A stretch of 64,000 bases of DNA, taken from contig LR746264.1 in NCBI GenBank assembly GCA_902729315.2, positions 6,782,878 through 6,846,877 of the forward strand. Reading direction: 5' to 3'. Positions 12,096 through 25,777 of the stretch are shown here, in pieces (position 1 is the stretch's first letter; each line of letters begins with the position of its first letter). The notes under the pieces are model-generated. The model saw nothing but the letters and a program-made list of their open reading frames with translations, ran no database searches and was not told where the DNA came from. Origin of the DNA: Spirodela intermedia (lineage: Eukaryota > Streptophyta > Magnoliopsida > Alismatales > Araceae). Position numbers and translations under genes: made by a program.

Positions 12096-15000
12096 ATGGC
12101 CGGCGGGCTCGGACCGAACGAGGGAGAGGTTTTCACTGGCGTTCGTTTCGTTCTCGTTGGGTTCGATTCCGTCTCCGAGGCGCAGGTGATTGTCTCATCT
12201 CCGACTGTATTTTGTTAGTTTCTATTTTGTATTCTCGATTGCCCAACTCTGCGCTCGTGCTCAATGTTTGCTAACATTGGATGATAAATTGATGCCTGCC
12301 GTGCCTCAGTATCGATCCGAGCTCGTCCGGAGGGGTGGCACTGACGTGGGTCGCTACCATTCAAGCTGCACTCATGTCATCGTCTTTGGTCGCGTTCATG
12401 TGCTCTCTCTTTCCCCCCAGACCGCGCTCATACGCACATATCTGTTAGGATGTCAAAAAATTTCACATGCCTTGTATTTTTTCAGGACGATCCAGTATGC
12501 ATTGCTGCTAAGAATGATGGGAAGGTGCTTGTGACAGAATTATGGATCGAGGACAGTGTAGACTTTTCAGAACTTGCCAATGCCGACCGGGTAAGTTGAA
12601 CAGCGTCTTATGCAGCTCAAAGTTGGGAAAAATGTCATGCTAAGTTCATATGATCGAAGATTCCATAAATGAAAGAAAGGAGCGTCGACTTCCTACAATG
12701 TCATGTCGCCGTAATTTCGTAGTGCCACTTGAAATGCTCAGGTTATTCTAACCAGGCGAATCGCTTTTATATTCTTGTATACACAAACCATGCTGCAAAG
12801 CAGGTTCTTGAATACCAATACCAGCCTCCACAACACAAGGAGGAAGTTCTTTAACTCTCCTTTGTTTTTAATCGAATATCCCTGAAATTAGAGTACATGC
12901 GCATTTTGTCACTCCCCAGTCTGTCAAGAATGCGTAATTTCAGAGTATAAGAGGCATGAAGATGTTGGAGTGGACTGGTTCTCCATGTAATCGGACAGAA
13001 AATATACCATAATTTTTGGCATCGAATGCCCTGGTCATTAGGTAACTAACAGATCATTTTGGACTATGCCTCAACTATAGCAGATGTACTTGAACTGTTA
13101 GATAATTATGGTCGATGATAAGATCACTGTTTATGTCGCTATTCCAGGACCTTAAATGAAACATTCATTTCATATTTAAGGACTAGTTCGGAGTTAACAT
13201 TAAATTACCTGTTGGGTAATGAATAGAATAAGAATTGATTGTACAGTTCAAACTAGGGCACTAGTGCATGTATTTGACGTTTTTAATATTTTTATTATTT
13301 GTGTATACAGCAATGTTTTTCGACGGGTGGGATGCCAAGTTTATTGTTTGTGCGATACAAGCTGGATTTCATGAATGATTTATGTTATCAAAACGATTGG
13401 TTGGCTTATGTTGTGGTTGTTGTTTCGCATCACTTAGCTGTATTTTGTCAGACATTGAGAATACCAAGCCAGTGTGTGTTACATAGAGGATACAGCATCC
13501 CTGTTTCAGCTTTAATCTGTTAGGAAATAAGTTGGTTTCACCTCTACGTTTTAGGCAAGCATGCGATCATCATGGAACATGAGGTAGTGCATGGAAAAGT
13601 GGTAGTAAATAAATGTTGCACATGGTTTATGGATTTATGTTTTAACTAGTGCAGTTGCTGTAGATCCTTTTTTTCCCCTTTCATCACGTTATCATATTTT
13701 ATTCATTCTATACCAAACTTAAAGGGCTGTCCTTATTTTGCGCCACAATTGGAAATGTGTCATCTCAATAGTCACGAAGAATTCAGAGTGAAACTACTTA
13801 TGGTCATTTCAGCATCATGTCTGGTGTAACGAGTTCTCTAACACCAATCTCATAGAAATGACATTGAATCAACGACGTAGGCCTTGCTTGTGATCTATCT
13901 TCCTCCTCTCCTTAACTATAGACGTTATTGAAGCAAAAATGAGAAATTGTGATGAATACAGCTGAATAAACCCAGATGAAGTTGTACATCACAGAACCTG
14001 TTATTGAACAAACGGAATAAATGAGATACAAATCGTGCTTCATGAATTCAGCGAATAGACTAGTGATTAATATGGTCATGAACTCGGACTGGTGAATCCC
14101 TAGATGTATGCTTTAGTCACTTCATCGTGCTTGTTTGCACATTCCCAAGAAAATAGCAACGAACTAAAGCGTGGTGTGAATGCATGTTGCCACCCATGCA
14201 CGTGTTGCATTGTGTGTGTTTTGTTAGATGTAATGGGATTTCTTAACACGTTTATCTGCACTTTGTAGTTCGTGGGTGCTTGTACAGGGGCCAACCTGCC
14301 TAGAATTTTGAATAAATTGATTTTTTTGCTCACATTTGGGATATGTTCATTGTTTGTTTTTGTTTCTCCCTTGCAGATTTTATACAAGCCAGTCAAAGAC
14401 TTAAATGGGATTCCTGGAAGTGAATTATTGTTTATTTGTTTGACAGGATACCAAAGGCGAGAGCGTGATGATATCATGGTATGAAGTTCCCATCAATAAG
14501 TTTATTGATATCAAAGGCTTTATTCATGAAATATCTGCTGGCTCGAAGTTAAATCCTTGCCTTCATGAATGCAAGGATTTAGTTCTTAGGAACTGCATTA
14601 TTTTATCACTACGAAATACTGAGGTGGGAAATTGGTGGGAAGAAAGGAATGGAATCTGTGAAAAGAGGGAGCGTTGACTTCTGAGATTTCAAGCCAGAAC
14701 CTGGAAAAGCTCGGAGGCTACCGACTTGCCTTGGCCATGCTTGGCCATCAAATTTTTTGTAGTCTTTGCTTTTAAAATCAATCTTACAAAAAGTGTTAAG
14801 GGCTAAGCTTCTGGGATACACAGCTCGTCTAGGTCCCCAGACATCAACCTCTTCTCTTTACTATGATTTTGACAACCACCCCCCACATGCTGTTAGGCAC
14901 CCTTGTGAATTTTGAGAGACTCCTTATGGTCGTCATTTATTCCGCTCCCCCACACTAAAGTGTCTAAAGAAAAACTTTGCTACTCATGCATTATACTACT

Positions 15001-18000
15001 CGAATTACTAAACAAAAAAATTGAAAACTTATTAAGAATTTGTGGAGTTTGCGTAAGAGACTATTTTAGTGCATCTATATATACATATATATATAAGTTG
15101 ATTCTTGGGCATTTTTATGTGTACACTATTAATTGGGTGTATGCAGCCAAGAGTGTTCGTCAACTGTGGTGCCATGTTAAAGTTATTCGTTCATCTAACA
15201 TAAACCCAATTACCAAAAAGCTTTGTAGATCCATCTATCTAATCACATGAGTTTGTTTGTATCTTCCAATAATAGGAGCGGTCAAATTAAAACGCGATCT
15301 ATACTCATCTCTCGACAATAAAGTCAACTGAAACGTTATTCCTCTGTAGCATATAGTCTTTGGTTTCTGGTTTTTGGACCTACAACATAATCTTGTGTAA
15401 TAATATGTCACTACCGCAACACCAGTCAAAAACCTGCTATTCCTCTGTATTATGCTTATGGGTGTTCTGTCAAAATTGAGACGTTTTTTTATTATATTTT
15501 TTTCCTTATATTTGAAAATCCTTTTTTATCTACATAGAATGCCTTTAATATTCGCTCTAAATGATACGCATGAACATAAAACTAAGTGCAACTTGAATTC
15601 ATTTGAAAGCACTTAGTGCATTCCAAAATACATCACTCAGAAAATATGGATCTTAGTTTTTTTGCATCTGTCCATCTTGGTTAAATTTTGTATTATCAAC
15701 CGACAGTTAATTATGCAGCCCATATCTACTTAGATCTGATTTCGAACCACATGATAGCAAACTCCAGATTAATAGTAGTCTTGATGATGATCTTGATATT
15801 ATCAAACCACCCATGCAGTGCATATTGATGTATTTCTGCTTCATCGAACAGAATTTGAGGAACTCATTGTTTAATGGGTCTCTTTACCTGAATATTTCTC
15901 TTGATGTCGAGAAACATTTCTTGATGAGGTTGAGCACATTGCCCGCCTTAGTGTAGATTGTTACATTTTAGTCTGTGTCTTTGTTATTTATGCTGATCTC
16001 ACATGAAATGGACGACAAAGTTTAGTTCCAATCATGTTAACTCACTCAGATCGCGCTTATTGAAACATGATTTTTTATCTACCATTTTCTTTTTACTAGT
16101 CAGCCCTAGCTTCTTCTTTTGAATGTTTGCAGAAAATGGTGGAATTGATGGGTGCACACTTCTCTAAGCCTTTGATAGCGAGCAAAGTCACTCATCTTGT
16201 TTGCTACAAATTCGAAGGTCTGTTCATTATTCTGAAAGTAATCTGTATTCAATATTTGTTGTTTCCAATTTGGGGACTGATGATTCATCTCTTAGTTAGC
16301 TGTCAAATTTCCCTGCTTTTTGCCCTTTTTCTACTTTCCTGTCATGCAAAAAGGCCCGAAACTTAAAGTTTGTCTGTAGCGGAACCAGGCTGAGCGGAAA
16401 ATCTGTTCCGCACTACATATGTTATATATAATGACTGGTATAGAGTGAATGGAACAATAGAAACTAAAGTGTTGTACAGTGCGTTTAATAGTATTTTCTT
16501 ATTATAAGAAAAAATGTAGGGAGTACCTGTGCTTTGATAACAAATCTCGCATGTGTGTGTGCAAGTATTTCGTTACTATGTACATAGAATTCTAATTATC
16601 ATTTATGTCGTCATCCGTTTATCATTAGCCAATCATCCGTTCACTTAAAAAACTAATGTTCAAGGAATTCTATGTCACAGGCAATTAATGGAAATTTAAT
16701 TTATGATAATGCTTTTTTCTCTGTCGATTGAGCTGGATTTTTCCGCTAGGGAACTTAATTTATTCACCTTCTCCGCGTGTCACTGCTGTAGAGGTTTGAA
16801 AGTCAGAATCAACGGGTTTTACTTTTCGCGTAGATTGTTGATCCTTGCTAATGAATGTGCTGTCTGTTATTGAAATGTATTTTTTCATTCAAAATCCATC
16901 GCTTTTTGTAATTGTATGCTGTAAGGAAGGTATTCTTATATCCTTTTTCAACTCCCTACCAGGTGAGAAGTATGAACTTGCAAGAAGAGTGAACATAAAA
17001 CTTGTCAACCATCAGTGGTTAGAAGATTGGTATGATAAAACATTTTCCACGCTATTTTCATTTGTTTAAGTAAGCCATCTTCAAGAAGATGCTTACAAAT
17101 TTTCTGTAGGCTATTTTTCTGATGCTTCGTTGTTCCAATTCTTCTCTCAGCTTAAGAGCATGGGAAATCCTTCCTGAAGATAACTACAGAATGAGGTGAA
17201 AAAAAATTCCTCCTTTCAAACTTATTTTTTATTTTGTTCTCATTACTACATGGGAAATTTTCATATTCTTGTTCATTATAAATTTAGTTACTTTTTTCAT
17301 TATTGCATGGGAAAAACTAGGTCTTTACTAATGCTTTGTTGCCTCTTGGATATGTGTTGTCTCCGCGAACTGCCAAGAAAGAGTCCTCTAAGAGGGCCAA
17401 TTGTACTGATGATCCACAGATGGTCTCATCTCCTAGCTCAGTTCCTTAAGTCTTAAAGGCAATCTACAGTCTTGTCGTCAGTGCCATAGGATTCATTTTG
17501 AATTTCAATCGTCATTCTCTTGTTTATTTTAGACAAATTGTTTAAATGATTTGTGGGATGACTTGTCGGATGAGCCATCTCAAGTTCTTCATGGAATGCT
17601 GTTAGCAACATGATTAACTACCTGCAGGATTTGCAGAGGCTCATATGCGAAGATATTATATTAAGTATCACAAAAAATAGCCTTAGTATTATGATGAAAA
17701 TACCGATCCATTACTCTTAGGTGACCCCTATTATGATTAACCTAAAAATGAGCCATACTATGTGCGAAGAATTTTTTATCCTAAACAATAAAGCAGGATT
17801 AATCAACCAAACAAAACAATTCAGTCCTCTCTTTTTAAGAGATAGGATGGAGAGGATCTGGTCCACACTGGTCCCCAATGTGGGTATATTAGACCCATAT
17901 TTAATGAAACTGCGGTTATATACCATTCGTCCTGATGGTGTTGTGTGCGTATCAAACGAGTCGACCTTGTTACAAAAAGAAGAATCTGCGGCTCTTCATA

Positions 18001-21000
18001 TTTGGTATAGGGAATACAGATTTTCTTATTCATCACAATTTTCAAAACAAAATGACAATCTGCTTTAATGCATTTGTCTTTCCCATGAAAAACAATATTA
18101 CCAGTAATGAAGATGCATGGTCATCAAGTTTCTGTGAGGCTGTTTAATTCATTGTTCTATTCTTAGCCTCACCACTAGGTCCTCGATAACAATTTGTCTC
18201 TCAATCTTCCAGAATATGAGATTCCCACCAATTAGCATAAAAGACATAATGGTAGATTGACTATCACTCGTTGATATTGTACAGTCTACATCAGAGGAAG
18301 CAACAGTATGTAGATTTACATTTGTTAGCATCTGGCAGGCCTTCCCTTAGAGCACATTTATTCAAGCCGAGTCTGCCAATAAGATGTCTAAATTATATCT
18401 TGTCACTAAAAAATAAAAAAAAATCACAAAGTTTAAATTTTCTCCATGGGAGTGGTTGCTGGTTTTGCTCTTAGCCTGCATGGCGAAAGAGATCTGTGGA
18501 TTCTTTTCTTCAGGATGAAAAATCCCTTTGTTTCCTCAGAAAACTTCAATTCAGTATTCATTCTCTTTTCATTCAAAGGAGGGGGAGGAGGATATAGTAA
18601 TTTGCATCGTTAATCACATGCCACAGTTTTATGTATCTATAGCCAGTATTGCATTCGATGGTTGATGCGGTATGAGATACATAGGAACTATTGAATGAAA
18701 ATATGAAGGAATTCCTAATGTTTGAATCATGTTTTCTATTTTGCACTTAGACCAAGTTTTTTGTTGCGCAATAGTGCTACTTTTTATATTCGGAAGATAC
18801 AAACCAATTTATTCATATGCATTATTATTTTTTCTTTTTCGTTTCACCTAAACGTATTCACTTGTGTAGCCTTCCTTTTTATTTTATGGAGTAATTGAAA
18901 TTCTATTTTTATCATATGTTTATCCTAAGATCTCAAATGTCAGTACTTCTCTTTCTTTCTCAAGCACAAAAAATGTTTATTTTCTAAAGTGAAGGAAATG
19001 ACACACCCATTCAACCAAAGAGTTAGTACACTAAAAAAATATTTGCTGGGTTAGCCTTGCATCTGCCGACGGATGTGACTTATCCCGTTTCTCTCTCTCT
19101 CTCTCTCTCTCTCTTCCCCGCACCCCACTGGAATGACCACACAGTTCGATGGTTTATTATTTGTACTAAATAGATGATGCATTCCTTTGGCCCAACTTAT
19201 TAAAAAAGGAAACGTAATCTTGAATATTATGTTTTATTTTTTGGTTAGAGAGGCCTGAGGCAATTCCTTTTTTTTAGCATTTTCTGTGCCATATTTAAGG
19301 GTAAGCTACAATGCCAGTTCTGCTAAGTTTTCTTCACAGTGGCTGGGAGTTGGAGATTATGGAAGCTGAGGCAAAGAATTCTGATGATGACTCTGAAGAG
19401 TGTTCAAGGGTGCGACCAGCGAGGAAGAGAAGCACTACAGCAGAGAATTCGGATATGCAGAGTTCTATGCCAGTGTTACACAGTCCTAAACCATCATTGA
19501 CAGTTCCGGACAGATCTATCATCAGGCAGGAAGATACTGTGCCATCAGAAGTTCTGCACTCCAAGCTTGACGAAGTTCGTGTGGGCAACGCATCATTATT
19601 GAATCCATCCAACGAGGACTGTTCTGCCATAGCTTCTAGCATGCGTAATAATGGCAATATCACCGAAAAATTAGCCATTCAAGATGGTAATGGGACAAAG
19701 GACAGTATCACGAACGATGCCCACCTCCAGAACCCAGATGTTACATCGGACAATATTGCTAATGTAAATGATGCAGGCATTGAATTGTCACCTGATTCCT
19801 TGCGTAGAAGCTTCTCAAGTTATGATGCAGCTGAAATGAAATCGGGTTCTGCGAGTTACTCTAGGAAAAATCGTAGAAAATCAGTATCTACGGAAGATTT
19901 AGCAAGGAGAATGGGTTGTCCTCAAAGAAGTTCAAAGGCAAACGACATTCCATCATCAGTTCCGAGAGGACAAACAAGTAACATTGGGTCAGCGGATGTT
20001 CAAAGCCCAACGACCATGAAAGAATTGTCCCGCATGGAGGGGGTATGTAATGCATTGCCTCAGAAGAGGAAGGTGCCTACTTTTTATCCCACGTCAATAA
20101 AGTCGGGACTTCAAAATAATTCAGAAACCTCTGCTCGGCAGAGTTACTCAGCAGCTTCGGTATCATCACAACTTGAAGCTTCAGGCAAGACTGCACACCA
20201 AGGTGGATCCCTTTCTTCACTTGATGATCTAAAAACAGCTGATGGGCATGGGAGTCCGTTAATTTCAAAATCTTCAGTTTCCGGAAAATTGAATGAGCGT
20301 GAACCTTCTTCAAGGGATAATGAAAAAGCTTGTTTAAATGGTAAAGTCATGAACTCATTTCACAATGCTGGATCAATAATGTCGCCCCTTCATCTGAGTT
20401 CAACAGATTTGAGCACAGTTGGTGCACTTTCTCGTTCAGGTTGCAGTACGAGTAGTTTACATCAAGATTGCGACCTAGGCAGGGCAACAAGATCTACATT
20501 GTGTATAAGGAATACTGTGGACAACCTTGGTGCACTATCCATTGATTGTCAAATGGTAGATGGCGTATCTGCCGAGTGCAAGAAACCAGAGCGATCTCCA
20601 AGTAAGACATCTGAGTTGTATCTCAAGCATGATAAAGTGGATGTTCCAATGTCTGATTTGTCAGACATTCATATCGGTGAAAATGGGCAAACCAGGCCGC
20701 TAAAGGACTCGGGGTCTTCATCAGGCGGTAATAGGGATTCTGGAATGGGGAAGTTATCGGATCCTTCAAATCCTAATCGCAGAGTGCTCTCGAAAGCTCT
20801 AAACAAGAAGGTAGTTGCAAAGAAAAAGCTGAGCTGCATCGGTAAACCAAGTGTAGAGAGCAAAGATAGAAGCTCTGTTTACTCGAACAAGGTTGTCAGT
20901 CCAAACTTATCCACCTGCAGAAGAGAGCAACAAAAAGAGCCTGAACATGGGCAGAAAGCCAATGACGAGAGTGACGAAATGGTTGGGATCTCCAAAGAAG

Positions 21001-22830
21001 TAATCATGGTGGGAATACTTCAAGAGCCACAAAATTCTTCAAGTAAAGGCGACAGGATAAGTTCTAGTGAGAACATCACCCTTAACCGGAACAATGAAAC
21101 TGTGGGTGAACATGACTTCAAATCAATGGAAGTAGAAGGGCCTGTGCTCAAGGGGACATCTGTCAACGAGACAAATCTGATGGTTAAGTCAGTACATGGC
21201 AATACCGTAGTGAGGGGGAAGATGAAGAAGGCTCATCGTCTTGATGTTGCCCCCAATGCCAAGAATGTGCCAACAGTTGCAGTGCACCCGTCTGATGACA
21301 CGGGGAAGGAAAATAAGTCCATAGAAAATACCCTTACAAACAGTAAGATAGATAAATTTGGTGGAAAGTCAGCTGAGAGTACCAAGAGAATTGATGAGAC
21401 AGCCACTGGTCAACTTCAAAATCACCAGCATCCCAAGTATATTTCCGAGCCTTCATGCTTCATCTTGAGTGGGCACCGTCTACAAAGGAAAGAGTTTCAG
21501 AAGGTCATCAGGCGCTTAAAGGGGAGGCTCTGTAGAGACTCCCACAACTGGTCTTACCAGGCTACACATTTCATCTCCCCGGAGCCTATACGGAGGACTG
21601 AAAAATTTTTTGCAGCCGCGGCATCGGGAAGGTATGCGGCTAACCTCGTGCCCACTGTTCATTTCATGCGGATTCCATTGTTTAAATGACACCGATCCAT
21701 GGTTCACGCTACATACAAATTCCATTAAAACCCCTGCGCATTCATTCCTTCCAAAGATTTCACTCGAGGAGATGTTCCTCTTGCTGAATGTAGGTGGATT
21801 CTAAAGTCTGACTACTTGGCCGCTTGTAACGAGGCTGGGAAGTTTTTGCCCGAAGAACCTTTTGAATGGTATGGCTGTGGCCTTACTGAAGACGGAGCAA
21901 TCAACCTAGAAGCTCCCCGAAAATGGCGTCTTCTGAGGGAGGGAACCGGTCATGGTGCTTTCTATGGGGCGCGTATCATCGTCTATGGAGAATGCATTGC
22001 TCCTTCTCTGGTACTCCACCCTTTTCCTTCTCCCCCTTCCTCACTGACTGCCCTGATAGTTGATATATAACCTACAAGCATCTGCTCCCCGAATGAAGAA
22101 GCCTCTTTTAAGCATTTTGGCTCGCTATAGTTCCACCCCATAAACGCTTTTAAAAGCAGAAAGGCTGATGAGCTTCAACCCTTCTGTACTTCCATTAAAA
22201 TCCCGTCAGAAGTAATGCTTCCTTTCTTTTCTTCTGTTTGGTTTTTTTTTTTCCGAGGAACTGCTGCCATCTTTGGTACGATTAATGCCACATTGGTGCT
22301 TGTTTCTTCTTTTGGTCTAGGACACTCTCAAGCGTGTGGTGAAGGCTGGCGACGGCGCGATACTGGCCACCTCCCCACCCTACACCCGCCTCATGAACTC
22401 GGGCGTTGACTTCGCTGTTATCAGTCCAAGCACGCCCCCGTCGGACCCGTGGGTTCAGGAGTTCCTGAGGCACGAGATCCCGTGCGTGCTGGCCGACTAC
22501 CTAGTGGAGCACGTGTGCAAAGCAGGCTACCCTCTCGACCGCCACGTGCTGTACGGAAGCCTCCCCTTGGCCGAAAGGGCGCTAGCGGCGCTCCGCCGCC
22601 GATCGGAAGAGGCTGTCCCCCCCGGTGAGGAGACCTCCGACGACCTCAGCTGCTCAGTCTGCGGCTCCCGAGAGAGAGGGGACGTGATGCTAATCTGCGG
22701 TGACGAGCTGGGGCTCAGCGGCTGCGGCGCCGCCATGCACACCGACTGCTGCCAGCCGCCGCTCGCCGCCGTGCCAGAGGACGACTGGTTCTGCCCCCGC
22801 TGCGCTCAGGACAAACCCACCAGGAGATAG
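12096..22830 (+). CDS. BRCT-domain protein with C-terminal PHD finger (At4g02110-like)
   Basis: Exons: 12096-12185, 12310-12393, 12486-12590, 14377-14478, 16133-16217, 16963-17029, 17151-17195, 19340-21631, 21794-22010, 22321-22830; all phases close and the product is about 1198 residues. BRCT 1 spans about 10-95 (FTGVRFVLVGFDSV to ELWIEDSVDF) and BRCT 2 about 105-185 (LLFICLTGYQRRERDD to NHQWLEDC). Exon 8 encodes a long, low-complexity Ser/Asn/Lys-rich linker of about 700 residues. A C-terminal BRCT pair follows: CFILSGH near 895, HFISPEPIRRTEKFF, then HEIPCVLADYLVEHV near 1080. Residues 1140-1190 form a Cys4-His-Cys3 PHD finger (CSVC, LICGD, HTDC, FCPRC). BRCT proteins bind phosphorylated partners in DNA damage signalling, and PHD fingers commonly read histone tails; combining the two suggests a nuclear chromatin or repair role, which is inference. 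The closest remembered relative is Arabidopsis At4g02110. Confidence 0.92.
19090..19114. repeat. (CT)n microsatellite
   Basis: About 12 CT units in intron 7 of the BRCT-PHD gene, roughly 225 bp before the large exon. Confidence 0.95.
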
Positions 22831-22892
22831 GTAGCCTTCTTCTCTGCATGTAGAGTAATGAGCTGAACCGCCCTTGTTGGAACCTTCATGTT

Positions 22893-22898
22893 AATAAA
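22893..22898 (+). terminator. Candidate polyadenylation signal of the BRCT-PHD gene
   Basis: AATAAA lies about 63 bp after the stop codon of the + strand gene, a usual position for a near-upstream element in plants. Confidence 0.45.
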
Positions 22899-23472
22899 TC
22901 TAGGCATCGTATTTGACAACCCCAAACACCCTACGGAAGAGATGTTCTAGCTCCTCCAGCAGCCCGCCAGTAATGGATTCTTTGGATATCGACTTGAAGA
23001 GCTGTTCTTCCCCTGTTCGAATTCCCCTACTGACTGCCTTAGACGCCTCCCCACGTTCCCTAAAGGTTTAGTCTTCGAATTTGAGTTAGCTGACTAAAAA
23101 AAATATCCAGTTCGATCTATACTCGGAATTCTGTATAGAAAAAACCAGTGGGCAGGCGAGATTCCTAGTTATCATGGAACCCTCTCGATATTAATCAATA
23201 AGATTCAGCAGCTTGGCTGCCGGCTGGAAGTCAAATGCACTCAGAAGCCACCATGTGAGCAGGGGAGGAGGGATTGGTGGGTCGCTCGCCTGAGACGTCC
23301 TTTGCATGTTAGAGATGCTGGCGAGGTCTTCCAACTGCCCATCTGTGTCAGTGGCTCCTTGCGGCGTAGACAACTCGATTGTCAATTCCCTCCTCCCTAA
23401 ACTGTCAGAGTGCAACGTGGCTCGAAGCAACTCGTAGCCATTATTTGTGCAGGCCAACCCCGAGGAGGGAGA

Positions 23473-23514
<42 letters not shown>

Positions 23515-25777
23515 CAGATCCACACTATCCCTTCATGTCTGTATTAAAGTCGGACACGAAAATTTCTGGGCATGAATAGAAAACGCAACACCGCACATAG
23601 AGCCCAGATTTATTTTTTTTACTCGCGATCGTAGGAGCTGGAAGCCTCGAATCAGGAGAAGGGGTAGCGAAAGAGATCTACCCACCCCTGCGGCTGACGA
23701 AGAACCCAAGCTGGGGTCGACCCACCGGCGGGACAGCTCCGGCCGGCAGACGGGCCGGGAGAAGAATCCTATGTCGCGGCGGTGTAACGATGGGGCAACC
23801 TCATTGCCTTTCGCCCTGTTTTAACTCCGCCGCTGACCAGAAAAGCCTGCAGTCCGGGGCTCCGCCATGCTTCGACAGACGTCATCTCAGGATTCGTGAT
23901 GTTGCCCAGCGCTGGCCTCGAGGGAGGAAGGATCAGATCCACGTGACGGATTCTCCGCCTCCCTCTCCGGCCTCTCCGATCATTTCCGCTGCCGGGGCTA
24001 AAAACCGGTTCCTCTCCATCATTTCGGGTACCTGTCGACTTCAAGTACAACGGATAGACGCGACCGGCTCGCTCATCGCCTCTGCCAGTGCCCGGCCCCA
24101 CCGTCTGGTCCTCCCCCCCTCAACTGCCGGGCTCCCCTGGGCCGCCGCCATAATATTTTTCTTACGAGAGCTGAGGAGCGGGCCCTGTTGCAAAAGGCAC
24201 GATTTTTAATGTCCAGGGAAATGAGTGCGAGGTGGTGATGGCGACGGCCATGGTGGCGTGCACATCACCGCGCTTAGCAGGTCGCATGCGTCCCATCGCT
24301 CCCCCTTCCGGCGGCCGTACGCCGGAAGACTCGGTCCACGGGGTCTCGCCACGGCTACTACGACGTCATGGCTGCCCTGTGAGCCCACCTCTCCTCGCAG
24401 ACGGGGGCCACGGATGGCGCAGAGGGATCTTGGCTTGCAGCGGCGAGTTTTTACCGGGATTCGGCTGAGTAGAGCGAGCTCTTCCTTATTCGGGGGAATC
24501 GTTCGATCGCTCCTTTCTTTATCGCTGAAAATGGAGGGAGGGAGTTGCCTTTCCATGGCCGCTTTAGGGTTTCAGACCTACGGTGGAAAGGAGGGGGGTG
24601 GAAGTGTCAGGGGAGTTTTTTTCTGAATAGATTAAGGAGTTGAACCACTGCTGCATCATCATCCCCTCCCACGGTTTCGTCATCGAACTGCTCCCAGAAG
24701 AGCCCTGCAACGGGTCCAAGGAGGTAGCTGTCGTCATTACGTCTTCTCTCCCCAGAATTGTGAGGGAGTTTTCTCGATGAGGATCAGACTTCACGATATT
24801 TTACCCCGATTACGTCGCCGGTGGCCGTTAGCAGTGGAGGGCGGTGGCGCCGCACGCTGCCGCGCTGGCGATCCAAATCGACCCGTGGGATCCCTCGCCA
24901 TCATACTCATCGTCCTGTTTCTCTCTCCCCCCCGTGCTCATCGAGGGCAGAAAGGACAGGCTACGACCCTCGCGTCACTCGTTGACACAGATCAAGATCT
25001 GTACTGCTTGCCTACGTCATCTCTCTACCTCTCTTCGGCGCGTTTATTACCCTGTCCTCTTCGGATCATCACCACCGTAGATGACTTCTGAAGAAAGACG
25101 TGCCGTGCTTGTGAGTAAGGCGGAAGGCCCGTGTTCTCACCCACTTCCCCCGTCGCCCCCAAGCCCGAACCTTGTGCCTTCCCACCACCATGAAAGCATG
25201 TTGGTTCCTCTCTCTCCAGCTGGGCTAGAGCACGACGAGCAATCAGAGTGAGGGCGCAGCATGTGCCATGCACTGGGGCGGGTGGAGTTTTAATAACTCG
25301 CTGACGATTCAATTGATTGCCAGATTATTTTAATGTCCGAATCGCATATTAGATCCTTAAAAATACAGAGGAATTCGGGATGCAGCTTCCAACCGCGTAA
25401 ACTGACCGATCATTTTGTCTCATTCACGACTTCAACTGAGATTTAGAGCATCTCCGACCATCATCGGATGGATCGTCGTCGCCGGTGACGGCCACCGGAG
25501 AGGAGCCAGTTAGAACCCACCATGAACAACTAGAAGCTCGAGAAATGTAGATGGATTCAACAGTATATACACCATCAAGAGAGGTCGCGGATGAAACAAA
25601 AGTTCTAACGAGAGAGGGAGATGGCGGAGAAGATGACGACGATGACGATGAAGTTTTGAACCAGAGGCTGCAACAGCGAACGATCGAAACTGAGACAAAA
25701 TTTTCCCTGCGGTGTCTTGTCCACTGTACAACCCGAGAATCCTTTCGGTCCCTCCCCGACTATTCCGTCCACCTTCA
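22899..25777. other. Intergenic region, no gene recognised
   Basis: This holds the 3' flanks of the BRCT-PHD gene (+) and the TPR gene (-). A (CT)n microsatellite lies at 23475-23512. Between about 23630 and 25300 the sequence is GC-rich and carries several overlapping open frames on both strands (for example 24225-24626 and 23769-24101), but none shows a familiar domain and their composition is Arg/Ser/Pro-rich as expected from GC-rich noncoding DNA. Confidence 0.6.
23475..23512. repeat. (CT)n microsatellite
   Basis: About 19 uninterrupted CT units between the BRCT-PHD and TPR genes. Confidence 0.95.

Noticed and set aside
12190-12534. 114-codon + strand frame starting at 12190
   Set aside because: It runs through intron 1, exon 2 and intron 2 of the BRCT-PHD gene in part; the real exons are 12310-12393 and 12486-12590, joined by GT-AG sites.
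24225-24626. 133-codon frame in the GC-rich intergenic block
   Set aside because: No domain, no splice-compatible partners and skewed Arg/Ser/Gly composition; the opposite strand has an equally long frame.
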